Source: Chromera velia
Lineage: Eukaryota > Sar > Chromeraceae
Reading direction: 5' to 3'
Length of the DNA stretch: 46,951 nt
Assembly (NCBI GenBank): GCA_018398765.1
Contig: JAHBMJ010005084.1
Coordinates: forward strand, 99,274-146,224
The notes below the pieces were generated by a model that made no database searches, was not told the origin of the DNA, and saw only the letters and a program-made list of their open reading frames with translations. Of the stretch, positions 20,675 to 31,977 are shown in pieces. The position numbers were made by a program, and so were the translations under genes. Position 1 is the first letter of the stretch. Each line of letters starts with the position of its first letter.

Positions 20675-22586
20675 CTACACAACGAGACCCGGGCAAGGTT
20701 CCGGTGTGGAGTGGAAGCTGCTGACTGCACTCATTCGCACAAGGAGAAAGGCAATTGGAGAAGAAGAACAACAAGCTCTGAGCGACGAATTTGCACCGGA
20801 AATGAAAACAACAGCGTGATGGGAGTAGATAAAGAAAAGATAAACAAGGGGCGGTCAAGAGACGAAGGCCGAAGAGACAAGTTGGGGGACAAGGACCAAA
20901 AACAACATCCATCCCAAGAGACTTCTGGAGACGAGAGGGAGGCGAAAGGAACGAACTAACTCTCGGGATCCTGGACAATTGGCGCCGCGATACTTCCCGA
21001 AATGGCACGAGCAGACTTTTACAGATAAATAAAGCTACTGGCCAAAAGGTAGTTGGAAGAAGTGAACTGTGGAGGGCAGAAGAAGAGCAAAAGCGGTGTA
21101 GCGCTGGTGTTGCAAGTGCATCAGACTGCCGGGATTCTCTGCGGCCGATCGTTAGATGGAATGAGACGGGTGATTTACTTGTTCTCCCTTTAATGAAAGC
21201 AAGGTTTCAAGAGAGAAACACTGACTTGAGACGTGACTCGTCCGTTCTTGTGCAGAAGGAAAGAGGACAAGTAAGATCATGGGGGATGTCTTTTCTCGAA
21301 AAGCTGCACTCGAGCCGTAAGTTGGACAGAGTGAAAAAATGGGCACCTCCCACTTTCAGTGTTGAATTTGATGTCATGGTTGGATTCGAGATAGAACAAA
21401 GGAAGAGGTCTCTGCCTTCTCAGCCTCAGGTCCCACGGCTGGCTGGGCCCCGAAGAAAAAAAGAATCTGACCTCTTTCACAGTGGCGGTGGAAATTTTAA
21501 AGAAACTTCGTCGCTGGATCAAAAAGGAACTTCTCACCCGGACTGTTCGTCCATGGCACTGAAAAAGATTCTTACGCAGTGCTCGAGAGATCTCGAGAGC
21601 ACCAGACTCACAACTGCAGTGGTCAAATATTAATACCGAACTGCTGGCGAGTGTCACTTCTTTTTCTTCGACGTTCTTCAGACATCTTCAGAGAGTGCAT
21701 GAGGCAGCATGACCCATCAGAATCCCATCAGATCCATATCAGATCCCATCAGCACATGCATGCTTTCCGGCGCGCGCGGCCAAATTTCGGGCCGCGCGGC
21801 ACCCGCGCGTCCCGGCGCGGGCCCCTTTTTTGATCTTTTTTGCGGGGAATCCGCCGCGCGCGGGGATACAAAACTTGGATTACAAAAGCCCACCACGCAG
21901 TTCAGTCTGCCATAGTCTGCCTGCCAGTGAGATCATCACTCGGTCTTGATCAGCCTTGTGGATCGACTTGTGAGCTGCGTTGGGAGTCTTCGTACTACAC
22001 TTACGGTTTCTCCTCAGACAGTGGCAAGGGAAGAGAAAAAAAAACTGAGGGAGCAGGCAGAGATTGCAAAGGCTGGAACTGTCTATCACACCAGAGACGG
22101 CTTAGCACAGAATTTGAGGATGACATAGAGTCCGTCCCCGTCTGTGAGAAGCGTTTCCATGTGCTAGGCCGTCTCTACATTACATTGTAACTTTGGTTGA
22201 CTTACAGAAAGGAAAGAAAGGGCGCGATGTATTTAGTTTGGTTTGGATTGGCGGTCTCTCTGTCTCCGGTTCTCTGGCACACGGGATCCGCGTCTCGACT
22301 TCTCGGTTGGTTTTTTTTTTTGGTATCTTTCTTCTTTTTGGACTCTTTTGGACAGTTCGGTGATCGATATCTTCAGTGGGTGACTGCTTGGTATGCTGCA
22401 TCATTGGTCGGTTGGCTTCCCTTCGGCTCCTTTCTTCCCGTCGTGCCCGTTGACACCCGGGATCTTCAAATGGTCGTAGGATTTCATCTCACCTGATCTG
22501 ACATGACGAGCGAGCCGTTCGCACTGACCGTTCACATTAACTTCCTCTATGTGTCGCAGAAACATATTAAGTCTATGCACGTGCAG
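20675..22586. other. Interval between divergent genes, with possible 5' exons of both
   Basis: A minus-strand frame ending at a GAG/GTCAGA donor (exon end 21472, start about 21640) encodes SFLIQRRSFFKISTATVKE and could be an upstream exon of the GNAT gene, but its phase (0) does not join the 20674 acceptor (phase 1) without another exon. On the plus strand, 21946-22128 (VAREEKKKLREQAEIAKAG) could belong to the 5' end of the coiled-coil gene. A GC-rich islet lies at 21765-21865. The shared promoter region must fall in this interval. Confidence 0.4.
21765..21865. repeat. GC-rich islet
   Basis: CCGGCGCGCGCGGCC, GGGCCGCGCGGC and CCGGCGCGGGCCCC words, then a T-run and CCGCCGCGCGCGGGG. GC-only palindromes are abundant. 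GGCCAAATTTCGGGCC resembles GGCCCAATTCGGCCC of the 8612-8725 islet. Confidence 0.6.
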
Positions 22587-25173
22587 GTGGTGACTCTTTG
22601 AAGGAGTATCTGGGCTCATCGGGCAGGGACGACAGGAAGCAGGAGGAAGTTCAGGACGGGGGCGCATGGATCCCCCCTCCCCTCCCTGCCGTCTCCCCCC
22701 TCACCTCTGAGCCTCGCCAACTTGGTCGTATCAACAGTGCCCTCACACAGCAAAAAAAGCAGAGTAGGGCGAAAGATCCCCTTCTCGAGCCGTCTCTGAA
22801 GCGCGCAGAACGCTCACTGAAGAGCCACTCTTGGGATCCCTCCCACTCTGCCTCTCCGGCTGTTTCTGCGTCCCCCCGCGTCCCTTCCCGGTGGAGTCTT
22901 GACGGAAGAAAAGAGACGGAGAAGGAAAAGGAGAGCGATCTGGAGAATCCATACGTCCAGGCGCTCTCGAGGGGGCTCGGGGGAGGAGAGGAGGATGAGG
23001 GGGAAGGAGGGGGGGACTTCGGAGAGAATTCGTCTGGAAGTGCAGTCCTTGCGGGTGTGTCCGTGGGGGGAAGGGGGGACTCACTCCGAGAGTTTGACGC
23101 TTTTGCATTAATTCCTTCTCTGTTTCTCTTTTCCCCCCTCTCCTTCTGTGTGGGTTTCCGTGTTGGTGGGTGTAGTGGTGTGTGTGCGTGTCTGGAGTGT
23201 TTCTGCGTGGGAATGGGCGCGAGAGAAAATTGAGAAATGAGACAGAGCGCCCATTCAGAGCGTGTGCATGTCTAGATGTGGCGATGTGACTGCAATGAGG
23301 CAAGGAAACAGGGGGGCTATCAGCATGTGCCTTTGCCAGACTCCAGGTCTCTCTGTGGGAGCCTTTCGAGAAGTGTGTGTCTATCTGATTGTCTGTGTGC
23401 ACTGTGTGTTTCGTTCTTGCGAGGTTTAATTGCCCTTTGCGTTCTTCTTTCTGTCTGTCTCTCTGTACCTCGCATAAAGATCAAAGAAAAGGTTTTTGGG
23501 TTGTTCCCGTTCGATTGACTGGTTTGTTTTTTTGTACATGCATTCTCGTCTCTTCTGTCTTAGTTGGGTTCTTTCTTTCTTTCTTTCTTTTTCTGCAGAG
23601 AGGGGAGGGGATGTTCGGGGGATGTCTAGGCGCCTCTCTGGCAGCCAGGCTGTGAAGTATCTCGGGAGGATGGGGGGGGACCTTGGGCAGATGGCCACAC
23701 GGCTGAAGGACCTCTCGCAGAAAGTGCAGCTCTCCGGCAGCACCTACTGGGGACTCTCTCCTGCGGGTGGGTAAGTGGGTGGGAGAGCGTGAGGGAGGGA
23801 GTAATGGAGTTAGTGGGCATGTTGGCTGGTACTCAGAGTCACTGGTGTGTGTATGGGTGAATGCATACAAATGCGCATGCACATGCAAAGAAAGTTTGCA
23901 TGCAAATCTCTCGGTGGACTCAATGGCAGGGAGGCGACTTCTCTTGTCTTGTCTTTGTGCCGTAGGAGGATGGCCGGCCTTCTTGTAGTGAGAGAGGGGT
24001 GTGAGTGAGCGAGGTCATGAGTGACTGTGTCCGTGAATGAATGAGTGTCTGCCCATTTTTATCAATGCCTGAAAACACGTGTTTGTGCACCCTAGACCCA
24101 TCACACCCGTAGAGGCGATTCATGTGGACGTCTGTCTGTCTGAATAGCGACTTATGACATGACATGACGGTTCTCCCGGATGGTAAGCACAGAAATTAAT
24201 GAGCGGTCGTGTGGATACACACGGATAGAGATAGATCATTTCATGCAGACAAGAGAACGAACAGGCAGACTTCCAAAAATACGTATGAACTGCAGACAAG
24301 GAGGTTCTTCAGGAGCTTCCTAGAGACGAAGACGCTTTGCTGGACCTTGAAAGGAGTCTCGAGAATGCACAGAAGGTGGGAGAGGACAAGACGAGACAGA
24401 ACAAACATGCTTCATTCAATTAGGCAGATCAGAAAAGGAAGTGCGGTCTTCATGGACTTTGAGGGCTTTTGGGTGGTTTCTCATAGGGAGTCTCTCTCTC
24501 TTTCCCATTCTCTCTGTGTGTGTGTGTGTGGGNNNNNNNNNNNNNNNNNNNNNNNNNNNNNNNNNNNNNNNNNNNNNNNNNNNNNNNNNNNNNNNNNNNN
24601 NNNNNNNNNNNNNNNNNNNNNNNNNNNNNNNNNNNNNNNNNNNNNNNNNNNNNNNNNNNNNNNNNNNNNNNNNNNNNNNNNNNNNNNNNNNNNNNNNNNN
24701 NNNNNNNNNNNNNNNNNNNNNNNNNNNNNNNNNNNNNNNNNNNNNNNNNNNNNNNNNNNNNNNNNNNNNNNNNNNNNNNNNNNNNNNNNNNNNNNNNNNN
24801 NNNNNNNNNNNNNNNNNNNNNNNNNNNNNNNNNNNNNNNNNNNNNNNNNNNNNNNNNNNNNNNNNNNNNNNNNNNNNNNNNNNNNNNNNNNNNNNNNNNN
24901 NNNNNNNNNNNNNNNNNNNNNNNNNNNNNNNNNNNNNNNNNNNNNNNNNNNNNNNNNAGAGAGAGTGAAGGACTGGTAGATTTTTTGAAGGGAATGAAAT
25001 TGCATGTGAAAACTTGCGCACAGATAGGAACTGTTCCCGTTTCTACGTTTTTCCAGGCACGTTGGATCAGAAAGAACGATACGTCATCTTTACTCTGCCC
25101 ATTCATTTTCGTAGGTGACAGGCCAGTCTATTTCTTTCTACCTCTCCCCCCCCCCTCTCTCTCTCTGTGTACC

Positions 25174-25207
<34 letters not shown>

Positions 25208-27248
25208 GCTTTTCCTTGCAGGTTGTTGACGAGAGGGGGGAGAAGAGCAAGAGCGAGTCCTCCCAGCTCTCTGCACTCCGGGCGATCAACACCAAAGTGA
25301 GTCTGTCAAATCGCAGCAAGGCACTTTGAAGAGGAGACAGAAAAGAAGAAAGGAGCTTTCAACTGGTGAGGCGCATATTTTTTCCATCGGGCTCTAGAGG
25401 TGGTGGGGGGGTTTGCATTCGAGGGAAATTACGTGCTGTTCCTGTTTGTTTTTTTTCTTCTTCTGTTTTCCTGTTGCTCTTGAGTGCATTCACTGTGAGC
25501 GCCCCTGGAAAAAAAGCAACACCCGAAAGTTCATCAAGACAGTAGGTGGGATTTGGCATGCGTCTCCTCTCCTCTCCACACAGCCATGCAGCCTGCCTGT
25601 GTGAATTGATCAAAAATCCTTCTTTCTTTCTGTTTTCCCTTCCCACCTGCGAGGCATGCAGCTTCTCTCGGACCAGAAGGCAACCGATGCTACCACCAAA
25701 GCCGCACTCGAGAAAGCGAACTCTCAGAGAGACATCGCGACAGACCTCGTCGCCTCCTTCAAGACTGACCTGAGGAAGTCGAAGAAAGAAAATGCCGAGC
25801 TCACAAAGGCTTTAGAGCAAAAGGAGACGGCACTAAAGGAAACTCAGGAAAACTTATCCCATTTGACATTCGAGTTATCTCGATCTTCCACCGACGCAGA
25901 CTCTCTGCGTGCCCGTCTCGCCACTGTCAAGAAACAGATGGAGTCCATCAAAGCCGACGATGCCGCCGAGGCAAGAGATGTTGTTGAGAGGGAGAAGAAT
26001 TTCTCCTCGCAGATTCAAAAAATGACCGCAGAGACCAAATCACAAAAGCAGCAGTTGAAGGATCTGACGGAGGAAAATGCCATGACTGCATCGCGTCTCT
26101 CAGATTCTCAGACCGAGCTAAACCGTCTTCAGCACAAAACACAGGAAGACGCGGAGGGGAGAGCAGTTCTCGAGGCCACCATAGAGAAAGCCGATCGCGA
26201 GAAATCGAAACTTCAGAAAGAAGTCGTCGAGCTCAAGCGAAAGGAGACGGAGGAAAAGGAGGAGGGAAAAGTCAAGCAAAAGGAAAGGGAGGAGCAGACA
26301 GCACGAAAAGAGGAAGATAATTTAAAGAGACAAAAGCTGAATATGCAGGCAATTAACACCGCAGCCGCTTCAGCAGAGGACCGTGCAAAAGCCGCTGAGG
26401 CAGCACTCTCAGAGGAGCGCGATGAACACCAGAGAGAGATTGCTTCCAAAAACCGTCAGCTCTCTTCTCTGCACTCCGAGCTATCCTCTTTGCAAGCCGA
26501 GCTCACTTCCCTCGCAGCCCAATTCCACAAAGACCACCCCCATACATCCAGAGAACCGGACTCACTCCGCCCCCCGCGCCCCGTCCTCCGCCGAAAACAC
26601 CACACTACCCCTATCCACCCCAACTACACCCACACAAAACTCATCAACGACAAACCCAATCGCCCCCTTTCTAACGAAGAACAACAGCCGACAGTCCAGG
26701 TCACACAGAAGGTGAGTGCCGACACTCCCCTGCCAGCCCATGCCAGCCCGGAGACCCACACTGAACAAGTAGCAGCAGCAGTACCACGGGTACCTGTGAA
26801 GAAGGAGAAGGAGGGAGTTGAATCAGTCGAAGAAGGGAAAGAGAAGACAGAGAGCCTCGACAGCGCAGAAGCAGCGCTTCAGAATGCTGTAGGGTCCTCA
26901 GGGAGATCCGATCCTCCTCCTGCCCAGGAGGGGGAGGGAGGGGGAGACGGCTCCTCGCCCTCTGCTGAACCCCTGCCCTCTGTTCCCTCTGTTTCCACCC
27001 CCCAGCTTGATCACCCATCGATGGCACTGCACAAGATGATTGAGAGGGAGAGAGGGCAGGAAGGGAAACACAGAGGGTCTGAGAATACTCTGAAGAACGT
27101 CAGTCCAAAACAGATCATTCCAGCTGTCACGGACAAATCGTCAGTGGACGTTGCAGAAGGATTGGTAGGATCGGAAGATAGAGGAAAAGGAGGAGGAAGA
27201 CTGATATCTGGACCGTTTGGAAAGGTTTGGGCGCCTCGAGGAGGCTAA
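22587..27248 (+). CDS. Coiled-coil protein (5' exon(s) unresolved)
   Basis: Five exons join in phase: 22587-23054, 23599-23766, 24296-24375, 25222-25296 and 25662-27248 (TAA), about 789 codons. The first listed exon begins in mid-codon after GTGCAG, so at least one exon lies upstream. The N-terminal part is polar and disordered, with S/P/E-rich and GGGEEDEGEGGG segments. From 23599 on there are heptads (YLGRMGGDLGQMATRLKDL; LLDLERSLENAQK). The main exon gives a continuous coiled coil of roughly 290 residues rich in K/E/Q/A, ending near LQAELTSLAAQF. The tail is P/T/H-rich, then acidic. Such long coiled coils occur in cytoskeletal, centrosomal and golgin-type proteins; no family signature allows a choice. 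An in-frame segment, 26712-27005, has intron-like borders (see findings). A gap of N lies in the intron between 24375 and 25222, so a missed exon is possible. Confidence 0.7.
24533..24957. other. Assembly gap (425 N) inside an intron, next to a microsatellite
   Basis: N run bordered on the left by (CT)n(GT)n and on the right by AGAGAG, so the hidden sequence probably starts and ends in simple repeat. Confidence 0.95.
25152..25206. repeat. (CT)n(GT)n microsatellite before an acceptor
   Basis: Poly-C, (CT)n, then (GT)n, ending 15 bases before the acceptor TTGCAG at 25216-25221 of the coiled-coil gene. Same sense orientation as the tracts of the minus-strand genes. Confidence 0.9.
26712..27005 (+). 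other. Possible exitron (in-frame facultative intron)
   Basis: Starts at AAG/GTGAGT and ends in a long pyrimidine run followed by CCCCAG. Length 294 bases (98 codons), phase 0 at both ends, no internal stop. Retained, it adds an acidic segment; removed, it joins VQVTQK to LDHPSM. Confidence 0.5.
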
Positions 27249-28044
27249 GGTGCATGGGTGAAAGGAAGGAAGGAAGGAAGGACGAGGCCGTTGATTCATT
27301 CAACTTGATTCGAAACCTCCGCTGCCTATGGTTGTGGGAGACGGTGATGGTTGATTGGTTCGTGTGGTGCATACTCATGCAACAACCAGATTGGGAGAAG
27401 TTTTTCTCATTGGCCTGTTAGTCGGTGTTTCGATTTCTCACCTCTCCTCCCTTGTATCCTCGATCCTCGTCTGCATTAATTCGACCGACCGACGAGCCCC
27501 CCACGAACAGTTTGCGCCAGTCAGGTATGAGTCTACATGAGACCGAATCACTGTTTGTGCCAAAAAAGAAGGAGGCAGAGAATGGAGGCACTCTTCTTTT
27601 GTTGGGAACCTAGGAATACTCAGAGATCCATGTGTGCTTGTATGGTCGCAGCGGTAGCGTCAGAGTCGATTAAATTTCTACCGCTCTCTTGCCGTCCCTC
27701 TTTCCGACGATCGCGGAAGGCAAGCAAACAATCTGAAAGTCCTTTCTTCACAGTTTGGTCTGATAGGTTGATTGTCTTGGCTTTTGGGATGATGGTAATA
27801 GAAGAGCACTCATAAGTTTCCCGATTCAGAGGCTCTCGACACTCTCCAATGCGGCTGTGCAAGCAAAATTGACTTCAAGCTTCTCTTCGGTCTTAAAAAA
27901 AACAATTGTCCAATTGATCAATTGACCGATTTATTAAATTTACACATATCACTCTAGATATTACTAGTAATTCTTGTATAAATTGATATAATTTATTATT
28001 ATTATCATCGTTTTTTCGTTTTTAACTTTTAAGTGGGAAAACGT
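27249..28044. other. Downstream region of the coiled-coil gene
   Basis: Contains the likely 3' UTR, with a (GGAA)n patch at 27263-27282, and turns AT-rich from about 27890. Only short ORFs, no recognisable gene. Confidence 0.5.
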
Positions 28045-28450
28045 TCCTAGGTGTGATCTGTAAAATTATTTTTATAATAAAGTCTGACCGCAGACTTTAA
28101 ACTTTAAAATCTTTTTGATTTTAAAACTTTAAGTAACTTTAAGAATAAAAGGGTGGAACACATTGATGAATTGTTTAGTCTAGTGTTTAGTGTTGTTTTG
28201 TTTTTTAAAACATTTTTTAATGTACAACAAAAAACTTTTAAAGTGTGTTTCAAAAGTTATATTTTAGAGTTTACAGTCTCAAACCAGACTCTAAACTTTG
28301 TTTCACTTTGAAACTTAATTTACGGATCACAGTTAATGACCAGATTTGATTTGATAGGATTTGATTTGATTTGAGCTTCAAGCTCAAATCTGACCAGATT
28401 TGAGGTAGATTTGAGGTTGAAGTCTAGAGGTCACTCTCGATAGCACTGAA
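28045..28450 (+). repeat. Left arm of an AT-rich inverted-repeat (foldback) element
   Basis: Contains ACGTTCCTAGGTGTGATC (28047-28064), then after an arm-specific stretch GGATCACAGTTAATGACC followed by repeated GATTTGATTTGA (28324-28377) and a palindromic GAGCTTCAAGCTC. The same words occur in reverse complement at 35745-35932. Confidence 0.65.
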
Positions 28451-28887
28451 AACGACATGACACAGTCAACACCACTAGTAAATCCTAAAAAGCCCTAGAG
28501 ATAAGAAAATCACTATAAAAACTAGATTAAAAGCTAAATTAAGACTCTCAAAATTATAATGAGCTATTGTCAAAGCTAAGAGCTTATATAACTTAACAGC
28601 TTACGATATTACTCTCTCTTTCTGCAGGCCACACTTTCTTTGCATAGCCGGCAGTGTATACCAATGTGGCCTTCTTGTTATTATGACCTGTGGGATTGTT
28701 TGATATCATTGATCGGTTTGATAAGGGGGGACCCAAGAAGAGCCCAAAGCAAAGAAAGAAGCATGTAAAAACTGTTACAGAACAATAAAGAACCACTTCA
28801 AACCCTCAATCAAAACTTGAATGTCTGGAAAATAGACTGGATGGCCTCTTTTTCACTGAACAGACCTTTGGAACTAGGCTCCCCATA

Positions 28888-29192
28888 AGAAAAGATTTAT
28901 ATGTGATCTAACGGCCCTCGGGCCTAAGGCATATACAGCACTCTTACGTTGCTCCTATTTCTAGAGGTTATGTCAACAGAGTCTCTTTCTCAACTTCATA
29001 TGAGCAGCAGTCTCTTATTTTATCTGACTCCTCAATCTGAATTTAATTACTGCAATGCATGCATTTGTATACATGCATTTAATTCTGCATGCATGGATTT
29101 GCAAGATGTCCACGCGCTCGGTCTTGGCTCAATGGAAGGACGCCACGCCGCGGAGCCGGTTGGCTGGTGCCGGTCCCACTGTGCGTCTTTCT
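28888..29192 (-). repeat. 3' LTR of the copia-like element
   Basis: Shares with 34854-35158 the words TTTATATGTGATCTAACGG, CCTATTTCTAGAGGTT and CTCAATGGAAGGACGCCA. The ends AGAAAAGA...TCTTTCT form a short imperfect inverted pair rather than the usual TG...CA. Confidence 0.92.
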
Positions 29193-29202
29193 CACCCCCC
29201 TA
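29193..29202 (-). other. Candidate polypurine tract
   Basis: The minus strand reads GATAGGGGGGTG directly before the 3' LTR, the expected place of the plus-strand primer. Confidence 0.45.
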
Positions 29203-29269
29203 TCTTGTTTAAATCCTTTTCCTTATTCGTTTCTGTCCTCTTACTTCTTTTCACGTAAATTCTTTGCCT

Positions 29270-31850
29270 GGCCAGCAGGGTTTTGTTGGTGCGTTACCCA
29301 TCTGAACTTGGCGCCTACACCACATCACTTTCCCCCTGGTCCTGCCCAGTTCTTGGATCACGAAGTTTAGCATCCCTTAGGATGTTCCGTCTGCTGCGAC
29401 CCCCGATCTTAACTGTTCAAACAGGGGGTTGCAATCGGTAAAGAAAGTGACTAGTGGTTCGGTCCCCCACATCTGTATTGACAGGGATTTGATGCGTGGG
29501 AGATGTTTGACCACGCTTTCGAATGCGGTGGCTTCAGCTGCTGTGCTACTCCCGTACTTGTGATTGTGTTTCTCTGTGTGCCAGCTTATACAATTCTCCT
29601 ATGGATTCACCAGCTCTAACGCCTTTTCGGGTGTCCAGTCTTCCTCTACGAGGAAAATCAGCCAACCCAGCCTCCTGCTGTAGGTCTTGCGGGAATAGGC
29701 GGAGTCAGGCATGATCGCTAGCATCATTCTCTTCAGATAGTTCAGTGCTCTCATACGGAGGGGCTCTTTCTTTTCTTTGAGCATTTCCATTACTCTGATG
29801 CCTGCCTGCACAATCTGTCTGCAAGGCCGTGTGGAGTGACAGCTCAACACATCAGCCCACACCCGTCTGTTCGGTTGCGTCCTCACCATCCAGTGAAGGA
29901 CTCCGTTGATGCTTCTCATCAGGGTTTCCAACCTTCCTTCCTTCTCTTTCTCCGTTGCAGGTTCAAGGTCGGCTGCTCTGACTTCTCCCCTTTTTTTTTT
30001 CTCCCCCAAAACCCTCCATATGGCATGCGTGTTCACCCCTCTGCAGTAGGAGTCTTGGGAGATTTCGGCTGTGCTATGGGAAAACATGAAGTCCATACCT
30101 ACATATTTGATTGATGACTGAGGGGGGAGCTCCCGCAGGTGCCCCCAATCGAACTTTGTCTTCAGAAACTCGATCTCTCCTTCCATCTCCTTTTTTCTTT
30201 TCCTTCCCCCAAACACGTCGTCAATCCAGTTGATCTGAACACCATCAGCAGGCTGTCCAGATTCTCCTACCTTGATCGCAACCCCCATCTCTACGCGTTT
30301 GTAGCCTGCTTGTCTCTGCACTTCGGCAAGGCTCTTGTCGAATATGTTTCCTAAGCAGGGCATTCTATAGAAGCCCTTCTCAATCAACCGCAACTCCTCC
30401 GGCTTGATGGCTCTGCGTAGTCTTCATCATTGATATCGTCATAGGGGTTTGTGTCTGGGATTTCAAGCAGCCAATCAGGGATGATGACGCCGGCTGCACG
30501 TTTCTCGTTTCTGTCAGAAGCTATAAGGAATGCACCAGAGACGTCTCCGGCGAACAGATTCAGAGAGAAAGTCAAAGAAAAAATAGCAAAGATCAGAATA
30601 GCCTAGACAGAAGGTGTGCCAACATAAGTATCGACCGCCCTCTTGTCCGTGAAACCCTTACCAAAGCACCTTGCTTTCGGCTTTCTGTTGATTCCCTGCC
30701 TCTGCCTTCCTTCGTTCTCATCCCCAGTTCTTTTCATCCTTCCTTTCCTGCCCTTATACTTCTGGGGCTGTTCCGCCTCTCTGTTGCACTACAGCCTGTC
30801 ACCCTTGTCCATGGTCTGTCTTGATTGAGCTGCCTTCTCTTCTTCCTGTCTGTTCTCTTTGTTCTCTTTCTCTGCCTGCTGGGCTTCCTTTTCTTTCCAT
30901 GTCAGCCTCCAGCCCATTTGCATGACACAGTCAACTTCCTTCCTATCGACTACCCTGCCCAGAACCCCCTTATCTACAATGTTCTTCAACCACTCGTCTC
31001 GGCACGCGACATCGAAGTCCCCCCTTACGACCTCATCCGGGAGTGCAGGAGTCTGGGTGGACCCCTGCTTGAAGTCATCAGAGACCGTGAGCGGGTGCTT
31101 AGGGTCGGGGCCCAGGTAGAAGCAGTCATGGGTAGGGGCAAGGAAGAAGACGTTCTAAGCGGGAGGTCACTCACCCAGGTCAAACCCGGGGGGTCCCCCA
31201 CTAGATCTCTCTCCATTATCTCTCGTCTCTTCCTGCTCTACCTCCCTGTTCCTTCTCTCTTCACCCAACTGCCTACCAGTCAGAACATCAGGTGCAAGAT
31301 GATTCTCTCCGAAAAGAGAATCGTTGTCGTCGCTGTTGTTTCCACCCCCTGCAGCTTGAACTTCACCCCCCTCTGCTTGATCTCCGGATTCGGCCTCTTC
31401 CTCCCTCTGTGCTGGTGCCTCTTGCTCATACTCCCCCACCTAGGCAGAGGGAGGAGATGAGATTTCTGCCTCAATGGCAGGAGGCAAATGTCCTCCAGCA
31501 AACTCGAAGTACCGGAGGACATCCGTCTTGCGGACAGTCGTGTCAGAGAGGCCTGCAAACTTCCACTTACCATCTGGCTGCTGCTGGATTTTGGAAGTTA
31601 CATGAGTGCTCTTGCGAGACTTTCCGGTGATGATAAGAGGAGTGAGTTTGTTGTCGGGTCCTCGAATGAGGATGCCAGTGAATCGGTCGTGAGCATCGGC
31701 AGGAACGTCTGCGCCGTGCTGTTCAGGGAAATCCACCCCCCCAATCGCCTGCACTCCCTCACTTCTATTGTTATCCCCGGCAGGACTGGCAGCAGCCCCA
31801 TGCAGAGGATAGGATGGAGGGGCATCAGGTGAGTCATCCGTAAGGGGTAG
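29270..31850 (-). pseudogene. pol: Reverse transcriptase and RNase H region of copia pol
   Basis: RT pieces in order on the minus strand: KARCFGKGFTDKRAVDTY (motif 1), FAGDVSGAFLIA (the D..AFL motif) and INWIDDVFGG (the xxDD motif, normally YVDD). RNase H pieces: SRRLGWLIFLV, SSTAAEATAFESV (the SxxEAE-like motif) and VTFFTDCNPLFEQL. The pieces lie in three frames with breaks at about 30.4 and 29.5 kb and a TAG inside the first motif block, so this is a relic. Confidence 0.8.
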
Positions 31851-31977
31851 GTAGCATCTCCACGCTGTCGGGCGCCCAATCAGGACCCCCCCAACAAGAT
31901 ACGACCCCGCGCTTTACTGGTTTAACATATTGAAGGTGGGTTTTGATGATATCCCAGACATCTCTGTTCGTTTGTTT

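Noticed and set aside
28593-28796. 67-codon minus-strand ORF left of the LTR element
   Set aside because: Outside the LTR, no retroelement or host domain, no partner exons.
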